47,747 nt of DNA from an uncultured Mucilaginibacter sp. (lineage in GTDB: Bacteria > Bacteroidota > Bacteroidia > Sphingobacteriales > Sphingobacteriaceae). The notes below the pieces were generated by a model, which ran no database searches, was not told the origin of the DNA, and saw only the letters and a program-made list of their open reading frames with translations. The stretch covers positions 1 through 47,747 of the forward strand of contig CAIYNX010000170.1 of assembly GCA_903927645.1 (NCBI GenBank), written 5' to 3'. Positions 8,126-17,714 of this stretch are shown here, one piece after another (position 1 is the first letter of the stretch; every line of letters starts with the position of its first letter). The position numbers and the translations under genes are program-made.

Positions 8126-9739
8126 ATGCAAAGAAGAAACTTCCTTAAAACCGGGGCAATAGCTGGTTTATCAATAACCGGATTAACCGCCAAAGCAGAA
8201 ACTAAAGCAAAAATTCCAAACAATTTACCTATCGATCTTAATGATTTTGTATTAAATGAAGTTAGCATTGAGTTGCTACAGCAAAAAATGCAAAGCAAGG
8301 AATATACTTCGCGCTATATTACCGAACAATATTTAAAGAGAATTGAAGATATTGATAAAAGCGGTCCTAAACTGAATGCAGTAATTGAAATTAACCCGGA
8401 TGCCCTAATCATTGCTGATAACATGGACAAAGAACGTGCGGCAGGCAAAGTGCGGGGGCCATTGCATGGCATTCCTGTATTAATTAAAGATAATATAAAC
8501 ACCGGCGATAAAATGCGAACATCGGCTGGTTCACTGGCTATTGCAGATAATACAGCCATAGAGGATGCTTTTATTGTAAGTAAGTTAAGAGCGGCAGGTG
8601 CGGTTTTACTAGGCAAAACCAATTTGAGCGAATGGGCAAACTTTAGGTCAACCCGCTCAACAAGCGCATGGAGTAGCCGTGGCGGGCAAACCAAATGCCC
8701 CTATATTTTAGATCGTAACCCAAGTGGATCAAGTGCCGGTTCAGGTTCCGCAGCTTCAGCAAATTTATGTGCTATTGCTATAGGTACCGAAACTGATGGT
8801 TCTATTGTATCACCATCATCTGTTAATGGTTTGGTTGGTATTAAACCAACGGTAGGTTTATGGAGCAGAACAGGGATTATACCTATATCTGCAACCCAGG
8901 ACACCGCTGGCCCTATGGCGCGTACTGTGAAAGATGCCGCAATTTTATTGGGCGCATTGGCCGGAATTGACCCCAATGATTCTGCTACCGCAGGTGCAAA
9001 GGGTAAATCAATAACCGATTATACCCAATTTTTGGATGAAAACGGGTTAAAAGGTAAACGCATTGGCATTGAAAAAGACAGCTTAAAGGTAAATCCTGCT
9101 ATGGATTCGATTTTTCAGGATGCGATTAAAACCTTGAAAGATAAAGGTGCTATTATTATTGAAGTGGAGCTTTATAAACAATTGAAAGAGGCATTTGGCG
9201 CCCAGTTTACGGTATTGTTATATGAATTTAAAGATGGTTTGAACAAGTATTTGAGTCAGGCAAATTGTAAAATTCATTCACTTGCTCAAGTAATTGAATT
9301 TAATAAACAAAATGAAGGCACTGCAATGCCCTTTTTTAAACAAGAAATTTTAGAACAAGCCGAGGCCAAAAAAACCCTGATTGAAAAGGAATATTTAGAT
9401 GCACTAAAAAAGACCAGCGGATTAACCAAAGAAGCCATCAACAAAATTATGAGGGATAATAATTTGGACGCAATTTCGGCGCCAACCAACGGCTTTGCCT
9501 GTTGTATTGACCTCATAAATGGCGATTATGATAATGGATTTTCCTTCTCCTCCCCTGCTGCAATGGCTGGTTATCCGCATATTACAGTACCGATGGGTTA
9601 CTTTCAAAACCTACCGATAGGCTTATCATTCGTCAGTACTGCCTATAAAGAGGCCGATATTATAAAACTGGGCTATGCTTATGAACAAGCATCCAAAAAA
9701 CGCGTTGCACCAAAATTCAGACCAGATTTATTAGGATAA
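8126..9739 (+). CDS. Amidase signature family enzyme, Tat-type leader
   Basis: I choose the ATG at 8126, giving 537 residues beginning MQRRNFLKTGAIAG, a twin-arginine leader; an in-frame ATG at 8096 would bury this motif. The body is a complete amidase-signature fold with the Ser-cisSer-Lys triad: the lysine in PVLIKDNI (residue 121), the glycine/serine loop NPSGSSAGSGS (200-208), and the nucleophile in ETDGSI (226). Members hydrolyse carboxylic amides, including Asp/Glu-tRNA amides in GatA, but an exported form without gatB/gatC neighbours points to a free amide or peptide-amide substrate. It is divergent from sdpR and meets pruA tail to tail with only 10 nt between stops. Confidence 0.88.
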   Translation: MQRRNFLKTGAIAGLSITGLTAKAETKAKIPNNLPIDLNDFVLNEVSIELLQQKMQSKEYTSRYITEQYLKRIEDIDKSGPKLNAVIEINPDALIIADNMDKERAAGKVRGPLHGIPVLIKDNINTGDKMRTSAGSLAIADNTAIEDAFIVSKLRAAGAVLLGKTNLSEWANFRSTRSTSAWSSRGGQTKCPYILDRNPSGSSAGSGSAASANLCAIAIGTETDGSIVSPSSVNGLVGIKPTVGLWSRTGIIPISATQDTAGPMARTVKDAAILLGALAGIDPNDSATAGAKGKSITDYTQFLDENGLKGKRIGIEKDSLKVNPAMDSIFQDAIKTLKDKGAIIIEVELYKQLKEAFGAQFTVLLYEFKDGLNKYLSQANCKIHSLAQVIEFNKQNEGTAMPFFKQEILEQAEAKKTLIEKEYLDALKKTSGLTKEAINKIMRDNNLDAISAPTNGFACCIDLINGDYDNGFSFSSPAAMAGYPHITVPMGYFQNLPIGLSFVSTAYKEADIIKLGYAYEQASKKRVAPKFRPDLLG

Positions 9740-9749
9740 ATGCTTGGCT

Positions 9750-11381
9750 TTACTCTTTGTTTAGAAAAGGGTATTTGTAATCTTTAGGCGGATCAAAGGT
9801 TTCTTTTATTGTTCGTGGCGAAACCCAACGCAATAAATTAATCATTGATCCGGCTTTATCATTAGTGCCCGAGCCTCTTGCTCCGCCAAATGGTTGCTGA
9901 CCAACTACCGCACCGGTTGGTTTATCATTTATATAAAAGTTACCGGCAGCGTTTTTTAACTTGTCTGTTGCCCTGGCAATGGCATATCTATCTTTCGAAA
10001 TGATAGAACCTGTTAAAGCATAAATAGAAGTTTTATCAATAATTTCCATTGTTTTTTCGAAATCATGGTCATCATAAACATAAATGGATAATACCGGACC
10101 AAAAAGTTCACTGCTCATGGTAACATAAAAAGGGTCGGTTACTCTCAATACGGTGGGCTGTATAAACCATCCTATACTTTTATCATAGGTGCCTCCGGCA
10201 ACTATTTCAACATTTGCATCCGCTTTGGCCTCATCAATGTATTTGGCCAATTTATCGAATGATTTTTCGTCAATTACCGCATTTACAAAATTTTCAAAAT
10301 CTTCAACCGGACCTACCTTAAAGGATACAATACCAGCCTGAAGCTTTTCTTTTACAGTTGGCCATAATGAGGCAGGTATATACGCCCTTGATGCGGCCGA
10401 ACATTTTTGGCCTTGGTATTCAAATGCTCCGCGCAATAATGCTGTGCTAACAACATCAGCATCTGCACTAGCATGAGCTAAAACAAAATCCTTTCCACCA
10501 GTTTCTCCAACTATACGTGGGTAAGTTTTATATTTATGTATATTTTGACCTATTGTTTTCCAAATAGCTTGAAAAACACCTGTAGAACCAGTAAAGTGAA
10601 TTCCTGCAAAATCGGGGTGGTTAAATACAACTTCTCCTATTAGTGGGCCATCCCCATATATTAAATTGATAACACCTGCTGGTAAACCTGCTTCAATAAA
10701 AACCTTCATCACCACATTAGCGGCATAAATTTGTGTTGGCGCTGGTTTCCACACAACAACATTACCCATCATGGCAGCCGAAGCTGGCAAATTACCGGCA
10801 ATGGCCGTAAAGTTAAATGGGGTAATGGCAAAAATAAAGCCTTCCAATGGCCTGTGTTCTACCCTATTCCAAATACCTTTTGACGATTGAGGTTGTTGTG
10901 CATAAATTTCGGTCATGTATTGCACATTGAACCTTAAAAAATCAATCAATTCGCAAGCTGCATCAATTTCGGCCTGATAAGCATTTTTTGATTGCCCTAG
11001 CATAGTAGCAGCATTAATTTCTGCTCTATATGGCCCTGCAATCAAATCAGCCGCCTTTAAAAAAATGGCTGCCCTTTGTTCCCAAGCAATATTTTCCCAA
11101 TTATCTTTGGCAGCTAAAGCAGCTTTAATGGCGTCCTCAGCATGATTCTTTTCACCATCATGATATACTGCCAACACATGTTGATGATCATGAGGTGGCC
11201 TTATTTGACTTGTTTTACCGGTTCGTACTTCCTCCCCGCCAATGTACATTGGTATATCCAATATTTTATCACGGGCATTTTTTAATGCAATTTTAAGTGT
11301 GGTACGTTCGGCGCTACCGGGGGCGTAATTTAAAACTGGTTCATTTATTGCAACAGGGACATTAAAAAATCCTTTCAACAT
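9750..11381 (-). CDS. pruA: L-glutamate gamma-semialdehyde (P5C) dehydrogenase
   Basis: The 543-residue cytoplasmic enzyme oxidises glutamate gamma-semialdehyde, in equilibrium with pyrroline-5-carboxylate, to glutamate with NAD+, the second step of proline catabolism. The N-terminus MLKGFFNVPVAINEPV and the full length match the stand-alone PruA type of Bacteroidota and eukaryotes rather than the bifunctional PutA. Aldehyde dehydrogenase residues are intact: general base E293 in VGETGGKD and nucleophile C327 in GQKCSAASR; the NAD-binding FTGSTGV is at about 263-269. No proline dehydrogenase gene is adjacent. Confidence in the specific substrate is high because the sequence matches this subfamily along its whole length. 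Confidence 0.95.
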   Translation of the reverse strand: MLKGFFNVPVAINEPVLNYAPGSAERTTLKIALKNARDKILDIPMYIGGEEVRTGKTSQIRPPHDHQHVLAVYHDGEKNHAEDAIKAALAAKDNWENIAWEQRAAIFLKAADLIAGPYRAEINAATMLGQSKNAYQAEIDAACELIDFLRFNVQYMTEIYAQQPQSSKGIWNRVEHRPLEGFIFAITPFNFTAIAGNLPASAAMMGNVVVWKPAPTQIYAANVVMKVFIEAGLPAGVINLIYGDGPLIGEVVFNHPDFAGIHFTGSTGVFQAIWKTIGQNIHKYKTYPRIVGETGGKDFVLAHASADADVVSTALLRGAFEYQGQKCSAASRAYIPASLWPTVKEKLQAGIVSFKVGPVEDFENFVNAVIDEKSFDKLAKYIDEAKADANVEIVAGGTYDKSIGWFIQPTVLRVTDPFYVTMSSELFGPVLSIYVYDDHDFEKTMEIIDKTSIYALTGSIISKDRYAIARATDKLKNAAGNFYINDKPTGAVVGQQPFGGARGSGTNDKAGSMINLLRWVSPRTIKETFDPPKDYKYPFLNKE

Positions 11382-11477
11382 AATTATAAAAATAGTAGTT
11401 TATTGGTTTTCGAACAGAAAAACGGGGATTAAAGCATTGTAAGTTTTTAAAATCTGATTGGGAACTTTACGGGAATT

Positions 11478-11828
11478 TTAATCTTTTTTTGGATAACCTT
11501 CTTCATCTAAATCATCCCGGTCATCTTCGGGTGTATGACTTAGAATTTTATCCACTACATCAATATCAACAATTTCGCCGTTGTCAATGTGCATGCCCAA
11601 ACTTTCAACATCAGTTTCGAGCGATTCATTGGGAATATATTCTTCTGCCGTATCATATGGATTAGCCTCATCATAAGTTGAGTTCATATCTTCGCCATTT
11701 TTGGCCGATGTATGATAAGGATCGGGATGAAAATAGCGGTTATGTTGATTTGGAACATCAAATTCAAAGCTATTTTCTTCGGCATTAAATTTCAAGTTTT
11801 CTTTTTGATCGTTTTCCATATATTTCAT
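11478..11828 (-). CDS. Small acidic protein of unknown function
   Basis: The 116-residue product is strongly acidic, with many Asp/Glu residues and a DDRDDLDEEGYPKKD C-terminus. It has no signal peptide, no membrane segment and no cysteine, so it is probably a soluble cytoplasmic, largely disordered protein. I recognise no family. The ATG at 11828 has an A/T-rich leader typical of this group; an internal ATG at codon 4 is an alternative. It sits about 100 nt upstream of pruA on the same strand and may be co-transcribed. The steady reading frame and the Bacteroidota-like leader support a real gene. Confidence 0.6.
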   Translation of the reverse strand: MKYMENDQKENLKFNAEENSFEFDVPNQHNRYFHPDPYHTSAKNGEDMNSTYDEANPYDTAEEYIPNESLETDVESLGMHIDNGEIVDIDVVDKILSHTPEDDRDDLDEEGYPKKD

Positions 11829-11931
11829 TTTAAATTAATAAATGAAATAATTCAGATAAAATCCGAATTACTATATTACCCAGACAACAGTATTTAAGCT
11901 GCTATTTATGCCTGTTTAATATAGTAACAAA

Positions 11932-12630
11932 TTAATAAGAAACTTGTTTTCTATATGAAGTATTACCGGCACCAATTGCAAATTTTATACCAAGAGTTTC
12001 TTGTATTAGGAAATCATTGGTTGAGCCATAGGCATAACCGTCAAGGTTATCGCTCAACATGGCGTTTAATTGAACGCCTAGATCAATTTTTATATAAGGC
12101 TGATCGTAATCGTTAAAAATTTTAAACTCATATCCTACCTTTAAAGGGATAAAAATAATATTGGTATTATTTGTTCCTAACTCTGAACCAACCGGGCGAG
12201 TAATTGAAGTAACATGATTTACTAAAACACCAACACCAACAGAACTGTAGAAATTCTTAATTGCATTATAAAAATTATTGTCAGAATAATCTATCAACTC
12301 ACCAACTTGTAATTGTTCTCTTAATTGAGTGGAGAAAAAGTTACCCTTAAACTGCCTTCTATTAGGATCAGAATATTGATTACCACCTGCCAAGCTACCA
12401 AATTGAGTTTCTGAAACTATATTGAAAAAAGGAGAAATATGGTAAGTAAGACTGCCGCCAAATGATTGGGTAGTTGTTTTTTTGGCAACGTCACCAAAAA
12501 TTTGGTTGGAAGTAAAGCCAATACCTAAATCTACTTTTGCATAATTATAACCAATTTGCGCTTTTGCAAAAAGGGTTAAACAACAAACTAACAGTGTTAA
12601 AAAAGTTGGTTTTGACAGGAATTTTATCAT
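11932..12630 (-). CDS. Outer-membrane beta-barrel protein
   Basis: The 232-residue protein has a signal peptide (about 1-24, ending FAKA-Q). The mature part alternates polar and hydrophobic residues with many aromatics, as in small outer-membrane barrels (for example YNYAKVDLGIGFTSNQIFGDV, FIPLKVGYEFKIF, YIKIDLGVQLNAML), and it ends near an amphipathic strand. It looks like the OMP_b-brl type common in Bacteroidota. No ligand or transport role can be read from the sequence. The gene is monocistronic and divergent from icd across a 222-bp promoter region. Confidence 0.7.
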   Translation of the reverse strand: MIKFLSKPTFLTLLVCCLTLFAKAQIGYNYAKVDLGIGFTSNQIFGDVAKKTTTQSFGGSLTYHISPFFNIVSETQFGSLAGGNQYSDPNRRQFKGNFFSTQLREQLQVGELIDYSDNNFYNAIKNFYSSVGVGVLVNHVTSITRPVGSELGTNNTNIIFIPLKVGYEFKIFNDYDQPYIKIDLGVQLNAMLSDNLDGYAYGSTNDFLIQETLGIKFAIGAGNTSYRKQVSY

Positions 12631-12817
12631 AATTACTTTAGTGCTTTAGTAAATTTTATTTTAATGTACTTTGTAAAAGTCCATAAAAGTAATAAGAAAA
12701 TATAAAAAAACCGCAAATAATAAATAAATTTTTATCCTTTTTGTGAAAACCAATTAAAACTTAAAGTTTTATACCGCCCATCAGGGTCACCATCATAATA
12801 TAATAAACTCAATTTTA

Positions 12818-12825
12818 TATATTTG
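12818..12825 (+). promoter_or_regulatory. Candidate -7 element of icd promoter
   Basis: TATATTTG matches the Bacteroidota -7 consensus TAnnTTTG and lies 27 nt before the icd start. No good TTTG/TTG -33 box is found at the usual 19-nt spacing, so the call is tentative. Confidence 0.35.
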
Positions 12826-12852
12826 AAGCCGTTAACAAGTAATTAATTTAAA

Positions 12853-14082
12853 ATGTCAAAAATTAAAGTAAATAATCCGGTGGTTGAACTGGATGGCGAT
12901 GAAATGACTCGTATTATCTGGAAATTTATAAAGGATAAACTGATATTTCCGTATCTTGAACTGGATATTAAATACTACGACCTTGGAATTGAGTACAGGG
13001 ATGAAACAAATGATCAAGTTACCATTGACGCCGCTAACGCGATATTAAAATATGGAGTTGGCATTAAATGTGCCACCATTACACCTGATGAGCAACGTGT
13101 AAAGGAATTTAATCTTAAACAAATGTGGAAATCGCCAAATGGTACAATTCGAAATATTTTGGATGGTACTGTTTTTCGTGAACCTATCGTTATGTCAAAT
13201 ATTCCACGTTTAGTTCCAAATTGGACTGCACCAATTTGTATAGGTCGCCATGCTTTTGGTGATCAATATAGGGCTACCGATTTTGTTACAAAAGGAAAAG
13301 GCAAGCTTACCATTACATTTACACCCGAAGACGGCGGTACTGAACAATCATTCGAGGTTTTTAATTTTAAGGGCGATGGTGTTGCAATGGCGATGTACAA
13401 TACCGATGAATCTATCATAGGTTTTGCACGTGCTTGTTTTAACCAGGCATTACTTAAAAAGTGGCCTCTTTATCTATCCACAAAAAATACTATTCTAAAG
13501 AGGTATGATGGGAGGTTCAAAGATATTTTTCAAGATATTTATGAAAATGAGTTTAAAGCGGAGTTTGATGCCAATAATTTAACTTACGAACACCGCCTTA
13601 TTGATGATATGGTAGCATCAGCACTGAAATGGCATGGTAATTTTGTTTGGGCATGTAAAAATTATGATGGGGATGTTCAATCAGATACTGTTGCTCAAGG
13701 CTTTGGCTCATTAGGTTTAATGACTTCAACACTTGTTACACCGGATGGTACTGTTATGGAAGCAGAAGCAGCCCATGGAACAGTTACACGCCATTACCGC
13801 GACCATCAGGCAGGCAAACCTACCTCTACCAACCCAATTGCCTCAATTTTTGCCTGGACACGTGGATTAGAATTTCGTGGTTTACTGGATAATAATCAAG
13901 AGTTGATTAACTTCTGTAAAACGCTTGAACAGGTTTGTATTGAAACGGTAGAAAGTGGCAAAATGACCAAAGATTTAGCTATTACCATAAAACCAAAGGT
14001 TGAACATGGCACAGATTACCTTTACACCGAGGAGTTTTTAGCTGCCATAGATGAAAACTTGAAGGTAAAATTGGGGAAATAA
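12853..14082 (+). CDS. icd: NADP-dependent isocitrate dehydrogenase (eukaryotic-like type)
   Basis: The 409-residue enzyme converts isocitrate to 2-oxoglutarate and CO2 with NADP+ in the TCA cycle. Sequence such as [16 protein letters not shown] at the N-terminus, [21 protein letters not shown] for isocitrate binding, and [19 protein letters not shown] is that of the homodimeric subfamily shared with mitochondrial and cytosolic IDH, not the E. coli type. LIDDMVA carries the metal-binding aspartate region and [12 protein letters not shown] the NADP site. Length is normal and all motifs are intact. A strong hairpin terminator lies about 20 nt after the stop, so it is a single-gene unit. Confidence 0.96.
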   Translation: MSKIKVNNPVVELDGDEMTRIIWKFIKDKLIFPYLELDIKYYDLGIEYRDETNDQVTIDAANAILKYGVGIKCATITPDEQRVKEFNLKQMWKSPNGTIRNILDGTVFREPIVMSNIPRLVPNWTAPICIGRHAFGDQYRATDFVTKGKGKLTITFTPEDGGTEQSFEVFNFKGDGVAMAMYNTDESIIGFARACFNQALLKKWPLYLSTKNTILKRYDGRFKDIFQDIYENEFKAEFDANNLTYEHRLIDDMVASALKWHGNFVWACKNYDGDVQSDTVAQGFGSLGLMTSTLVTPDGTVMEAEAAHGTVTRHYRDHQAGKPTSTNPIASIFAWTRGLEFRGLLDNNQELINFCKTLEQVCIETVESGKMTKDLAITIKPKVEHGTDYLYTEEFLAAIDENLKVKLGK

Positions 14083-14102
14083 TATTACCAAAAAATTAAT
14101 TC

Positions 14103-14138
14103 AAAATCCTGTTGCTTAAAAATCGACAGGATTTTTTT
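14103..14138 (+). terminator. Intrinsic terminator after icd
   Basis: AAAATCCTGT (14103-14112) and ACAGGATTTT (14126-14135) form a perfect 10-bp stem with a 13-nt loop, running into a T tract that ends at about 14139. Confidence 0.8.
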
Positions 14139-14151
14139 TAGTGTAATTTTT

Positions 14152-14478
14152 ATGATTGATGTGAAAACCATAGTACCAGTTATCATCTTGTCAATTGTAG
14201 GCTTGATAATAATTTATTTAAGTTATTTGGTTAAATTTAAGAAACAAGCCCACTTAATTTCCGGATATAACGAAAATGAAGTAAATGATAAAATAGGATT
14301 TTGTAATTGGTTTGGCGGAGTTTTAATGATACCCGGATTTTATTTAATTTTTGCAGGTCAACTTCTCCTTTTTTTTGAACCATTTATCCTTATTATTATT
14401 ATTTCAATTATTTTGGTAACATTAGCAACTGTTTTTATTGCCATTTCTGGAGGTAAGAAATTCAAAAATAAATACTGA
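14152..14478 (+). CDS. DUF3784-type small membrane protein
   Basis: The 108-residue protein has three hydrophobic segments (about 8-27, 54-78 and 80-100). Between the first two is KKQAHLISGYNENEVNDKIGFCNWFGG, which fits the DUF3784 signature (an ISGYN motif followed by an acidic helix and a glycine-containing turn). Members are inner-membrane proteins of unknown role. It lies between the icd terminator and the HAD gene (28 nt upstream of it), so it may share a transcript with the phosphatase. Confidence 0.65.
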   Translation: MIDVKTIVPVIILSIVGLIIIYLSYLVKFKKQAHLISGYNENEVNDKIGFCNWFGGVLMIPGFYLIFAGQLLLFFEPFILIIIISIILVTLATVFIAISGGKKFKNKY

Positions 14479-14505
14479 AAAAATTTAAACTATTAATCCA
14501 TATAA

Positions 14506-15150
14506 ATGGTAAATACACTTCAAAATACATTCGACAGTATAATTTTCGACCTTGATGGTACACTTTGGGATAGCACGCAAAATGTGGTTTACGCCTGGCA
14601 AGCAGCCATTAATGAGGTTGATTTTTTAAATGTGGAAATGACCCAAGAAAAAGTACGCTCTATTACAGGAATGGCCTATAATGTAATTTTTGATATGCTA
14701 TTTCCTGAGCTGGATCCCGTTCAAAGAAATGAAGTGATGGAGTTATGTGCAAAACATGAAATGGCCTTCCTTCAAAAAAATGGAGGCATTTTATACCCAG
14801 GCTTACAAGATACCTTGACTTATCTATCCAAAAAATACAAATTGTTTATCGTAAGCAATTGTCAGAATGGCTACATAGAATTATTTCTGGAATTTAGCCA
14901 ATTCGGGAATTATTTTATGGGTCATCAATGTTATGGCACTAAGGGAAATCCTAAAGCCGAAAATATAAAGGATATAGTGAATGATTATAACCTCCAAGCA
15001 CCTGTTTATATTGGCGACACATTAGGCGACTATAATTCGGCCACCAAAGCTGGCCTGCCATTTATTTTTGCCAATTATGGTTTTGGAAAAGTTAATAACG
15101 GACAGGTAGGTACTATAAATAGCCTAACTGAGCTCTGTAACCTTTTATAA
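14506..15150 (+). CDS. HAD-superfamily phosphatase (phosphoglycolate-phosphatase-like)
   Basis: The 214-residue cytoplasmic enzyme has all HAD motifs: motif I FDLDGTLWD with nucleophile D15 and acid/base D17, a helical cap (about 25-90) as in subfamily IA, motif II FIVSNCQNG, and motif III/IV around a lysine and YIGDTLGDYNSA. It resembles Gph/beta-phosphoglucomutase-like phosphatases. The exact substrate cannot be decided. The gene follows the DUF3784 gene by 28 nt. Confidence 0.85.
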   Translation: MVNTLQNTFDSIIFDLDGTLWDSTQNVVYAWQAAINEVDFLNVEMTQEKVRSITGMAYNVIFDMLFPELDPVQRNEVMELCAKHEMAFLQKNGGILYPGLQDTLTYLSKKYKLFIVSNCQNGYIELFLEFSQFGNYFMGHQCYGTKGNPKAENIKDIVNDYNLQAPVYIGDTLGDYNSATKAGLPFIFANYGFGKVNNGQVGTINSLTELCNLL

Positions 15151-15291
15151 AATTGCAAAAAAATAGTATAAAATCCACTTTAAAAAAACTGCTAAATAAA
15201 AATGTAAATGTTTAAATAATACATAAAGGTTAATACTTTAATTATTATAAATAATTTATACATATAAATATATAAATCATTAACTTCGGTT

Positions 15292-16578
15292 ATGATTTTC
15301 AATGAAGATTTTTTACATCATGTATGGAAGTTTCAATTATTTGACCACCAAAATCTTCAAACAATTGAAGGAGATATTATAGAAATTATTTCTGCCGGAA
15401 CGCACAATACCGATTCCGGACCCGATTTTCATACAGCAAAAGTAAAAATTGGCAATACCCTATGGGCAGGAAATATAGAAGTTCACATTTCTTCGTCTGA
15501 TTGGATAAGGCATAAACATAATTATGATAGTGCCTACAATAATGTGATCCTTCACGTTGTTTATAATAATGATGATCAAATGTTTACATCAAATGGGCTT
15601 AATTTACCTACCATCGAACTAAAAAATAGAATTCCAACCCATCTTTATAACAAATACCATCAACTAATTTTTGGGCATCAAACTTTCATTCCATGTGAGG
15701 TATCAATTGGCAATATTGATAGTTTAACCATGCAAAACTGGTTAACAAGGGTATTGGTGGAGCGATTAGAAAAAAAAAGTAATTTAGTTATTGAGTCCAT
15801 TCAACTAAACAAAGGGGATTGGGAGGAAACATTTTATCAATTTTTAGCGGCTAATTTCGGGTTTAAGACCAACCATTTACCCTTCGAATTACTTGCCAAA
15901 TCAATTCAACAAAATATATTTGCAAAATGCAAAAACAACTCCTTACAAATTGAAGCTTTAATTTTTGGACAAGCCGGACTATTAAATAATGATTTTACAG
16001 ACAATTATCCATTACAATTAAAAAAAGAGTATCATTATTTAGCACATAAATTCAATTTAAAACCCATTGAAAAGCATTTATGGAAATTTATGCGTTTGAG
16101 GCCACAAAATTTTCCTACTTTAAGGCTGGCTCAATTTGCTGCGCTTATTTCAAATTCAAATCATCTGTTTTCAAAAATTCTTGAAACCACTGATATTAAA
16201 GGGTTTAGAGAATTATTTGCTAACCTAAAAGTAAATCCATACTGGAATAATCATTATAACTTCGATGTACCATCCATACAAACCGAAAAAAATTTAGGGC
16301 ATTCTTCTATCGATACTTTACTGATAAATTCAGTTTCTATATTCTTGTTTTGCTATGGAAAACACAACCAATTACAAAGTTTTGTAAATAAGAGCTTGTT
16401 ATTATTAGAAATTTTAACATATGAAAATAATGCAATCATTAAAAGTTTTAGTAACTTAGGGGTTAATATAAAAACTGCGTTTGAATCGCAAGCTTTATTG
16501 GAATTAAAAAGCAATTATTGCAATAAAAAAAGATGCCTTGATTGTGCAATTGGAAATAAAATTTTAAAATATAATTGA
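15292..16578 (+). CDS. DUF2851 family protein
   Basis: The 428-residue protein matches DUF2851 from its start (FLHHVWKFQLFDHQNLQTIEGD, SAGTHNTDSGPDFHTAKVKIG, WAGNIEVHISSSDW) to a C-terminal cysteine cluster CNKKRCLDCAIG that may bind metal. Conserved His/Asp residues in the first hundred residues (D56, H60 and the HISSSDW segment) hint at a nuclease-like fold, but the function is unproven. It has no signal peptide. It ends one nucleotide before the PspC-type gene, so both are co-transcribed; this pairing is common in Bacteroidota as I recall. Confidence 0.85.
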   Translation: MIFNEDFLHHVWKFQLFDHQNLQTIEGDIIEIISAGTHNTDSGPDFHTAKVKIGNTLWAGNIEVHISSSDWIRHKHNYDSAYNNVILHVVYNNDDQMFTSNGLNLPTIELKNRIPTHLYNKYHQLIFGHQTFIPCEVSIGNIDSLTMQNWLTRVLVERLEKKSNLVIESIQLNKGDWEETFYQFLAANFGFKTNHLPFELLAKSIQQNIFAKCKNNSLQIEALIFGQAGLLNNDFTDNYPLQLKKEYHYLAHKFNLKPIEKHLWKFMRLRPQNFPTLRLAQFAALISNSNHLFSKILETTDIKGFRELFANLKVNPYWNNHYNFDVPSIQTEKNLGHSSIDTLLINSVSIFLFCYGKHNQLQSFVNKSLLLLEILTYENNAIIKSFSNLGVNIKTAFESQALLELKSNYCNKKRCLDCAIGNKILKYN

Positions 16579-16579
16579 A

Positions 16580-16801
16580 ATGTTTCAACAAATTATTACC
16601 TATTTTGAAAGGCATTCCTTTGGGGTTTGTACCTATTTGGGCGAAAAGTTCAATATATCAATTGCTAAAATTAGATTATTCTTTATTTACTCATCATTTT
16701 TGGCAGTTGGGTTTCCATTAATTGTATATGTATGCGCCGGTATTGTACTTGATTTTCGGAATTACATAAAAAGAAGGCATACACGTATATCCGATTATTG
16801 A
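16580..16801 (+). CDS. PspC-domain small membrane protein
   Basis: The 73-residue protein is a single PspC domain: an N-terminal amphipathic part with FGVCTYLGEKFNISIAKIRLFFIYSSF and a hydrophobic helix (about 36-56). PspC domains are tied to envelope stress responses in proteobacteria; here only the stand-alone domain is present and no pspA or pspB is nearby. It follows DUF2851 with a one-base gap. Role unknown, probably membrane-associated. Confidence 0.8.
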   Translation: MFQQIITYFERHSFGVCTYLGEKFNISIAKIRLFFIYSSFLAVGFPLIVYVCAGIVLDFRNYIKRRHTRISDY

Positions 16802-17039
16802 GCATAAACTGTTTTTCAATTCTTCTCTTTTTAAGTTTTTATCGATATCTTAATTCTAATAATATTTAAATGACCAGTTAAAAGTGGTTGTTTTTATTTG
16901 CATTAATAAGATGATTAAACCGATTAGATTTAAACAGATAAATTGATGTTTGGTTAGGTTTAATACAAACTGTAAAGTTTTATTACAATCTGGAAATAGA
17001 TTAGCAACTTAAACTTACCTGATATTAATTAGTAAACTT

Positions 17040-17047
17040 TACCTTTG
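17040..17047 (+). promoter_or_regulatory. TACCTTTG box 4 nt before engB start
   Basis: TACCTTTG fits the -7 consensus TAnnTTTG and ends 4 nt before the engB ATG. The same box with the same 4-nt gap precedes gldA (28683-28690). If these are promoters, transcription would begin at or in the start codon. A proper -33 box is not visible. Confidence 0.4.
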
Positions 17048-17051
17048 CTTT

Positions 17052-17666
17052 ATGATCATTAAGTCGGCAACGTTTATTTGCAGCAATACCCAAGTATCAA
17101 AATTACCTCCCGCAGTAATGCCAGAATATGCCTTCATTGGTCGGTCAAATGTTGGCAAATCATCCTTAATTAACATGCTGACAGGCAAAAAGGGCTTGGC
17201 AAAAACATCGCAAACACCAGGTAAAACCCAACTTATTAATCATTTTTTAATAAACGAAAATTGGTACATTGTTGATTTACCCGGCTATGGTTATGCAAGA
17301 GCTTCAAAAAGTAAAAAAGCCGACTGGGATAAATTTATACATACCTATTTAGATAAAAGAGAAAGCTTGCAATGTGTGATGGTTTTGATTGATAGCCGGT
17401 TAGAACCACAAAAAATTGACTTAGAATTTTGTAATTGGTTGGGAGAAAAAGGACTTTCATTTGTGTTAATTTTCACTAAAGCCGACAAGCAATCGGGAGT
17501 AAAAACCGACCAAAATGTTTCAAGATTTAAAAAAGCCTTGGGTGAAACATATGAAGAAATACCTGAATATTTTATTACCTCGTCTGAAACACAATTAGGA
17601 CATGATGATATTTTAACATTTATAGATAAAATTAATAAGGTATTTGAAATACCACACTTAAACTAA
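17052..17666 (+). CDS. engB: Ribosome-biogenesis GTPase EngB/YsxC
   Basis: The 204-residue GTPase acts in assembly of the 50S subunit. G1 is GRSNVGKSS (30-38), G2 lies in TSQTPGKT (52-59), G3 is DLPGYG (75-80), G4 is TKAD (142-145) and G5 is in TSSE near the end. The switch II sequence PGYGYARAS is diagnostic for this family. Length is normal. The gene stands alone after a 250-bp AT-rich gap that holds no other gene. Confidence 0.95.
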   Translation: MIIKSATFICSNTQVSKLPPAVMPEYAFIGRSNVGKSSLINMLTGKKGLAKTSQTPGKTQLINHFLINENWYIVDLPGYGYARASKSKKADWDKFIHTYLDKRESLQCVMVLIDSRLEPQKIDLEFCNWLGEKGLSFVLIFTKADKQSGVKTDQNVSRFKKALGETYEEIPEYFITSSETQLGHDDILTFIDKINKVFEIPHLN

Positions 17667-17714
17667 AAACTTATAAATAAGTTATTTTGAATAATTCATT
17701 TAAAAAAATAAATC

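Noticed and set aside
12853..14082. Eukaryotic-like isocitrate dehydrogenase as a sign of horizontal transfer
   Set aside because: This subtype is, as I recall, usual in Bacteroidota, and base use does not differ from neighbours.
16802..17051. Possible small gene or RNA in the gap before engB
   Set aside because: The 250 bp are AT-rich with no frame, hairpin or tRNA-like fold that I can support.
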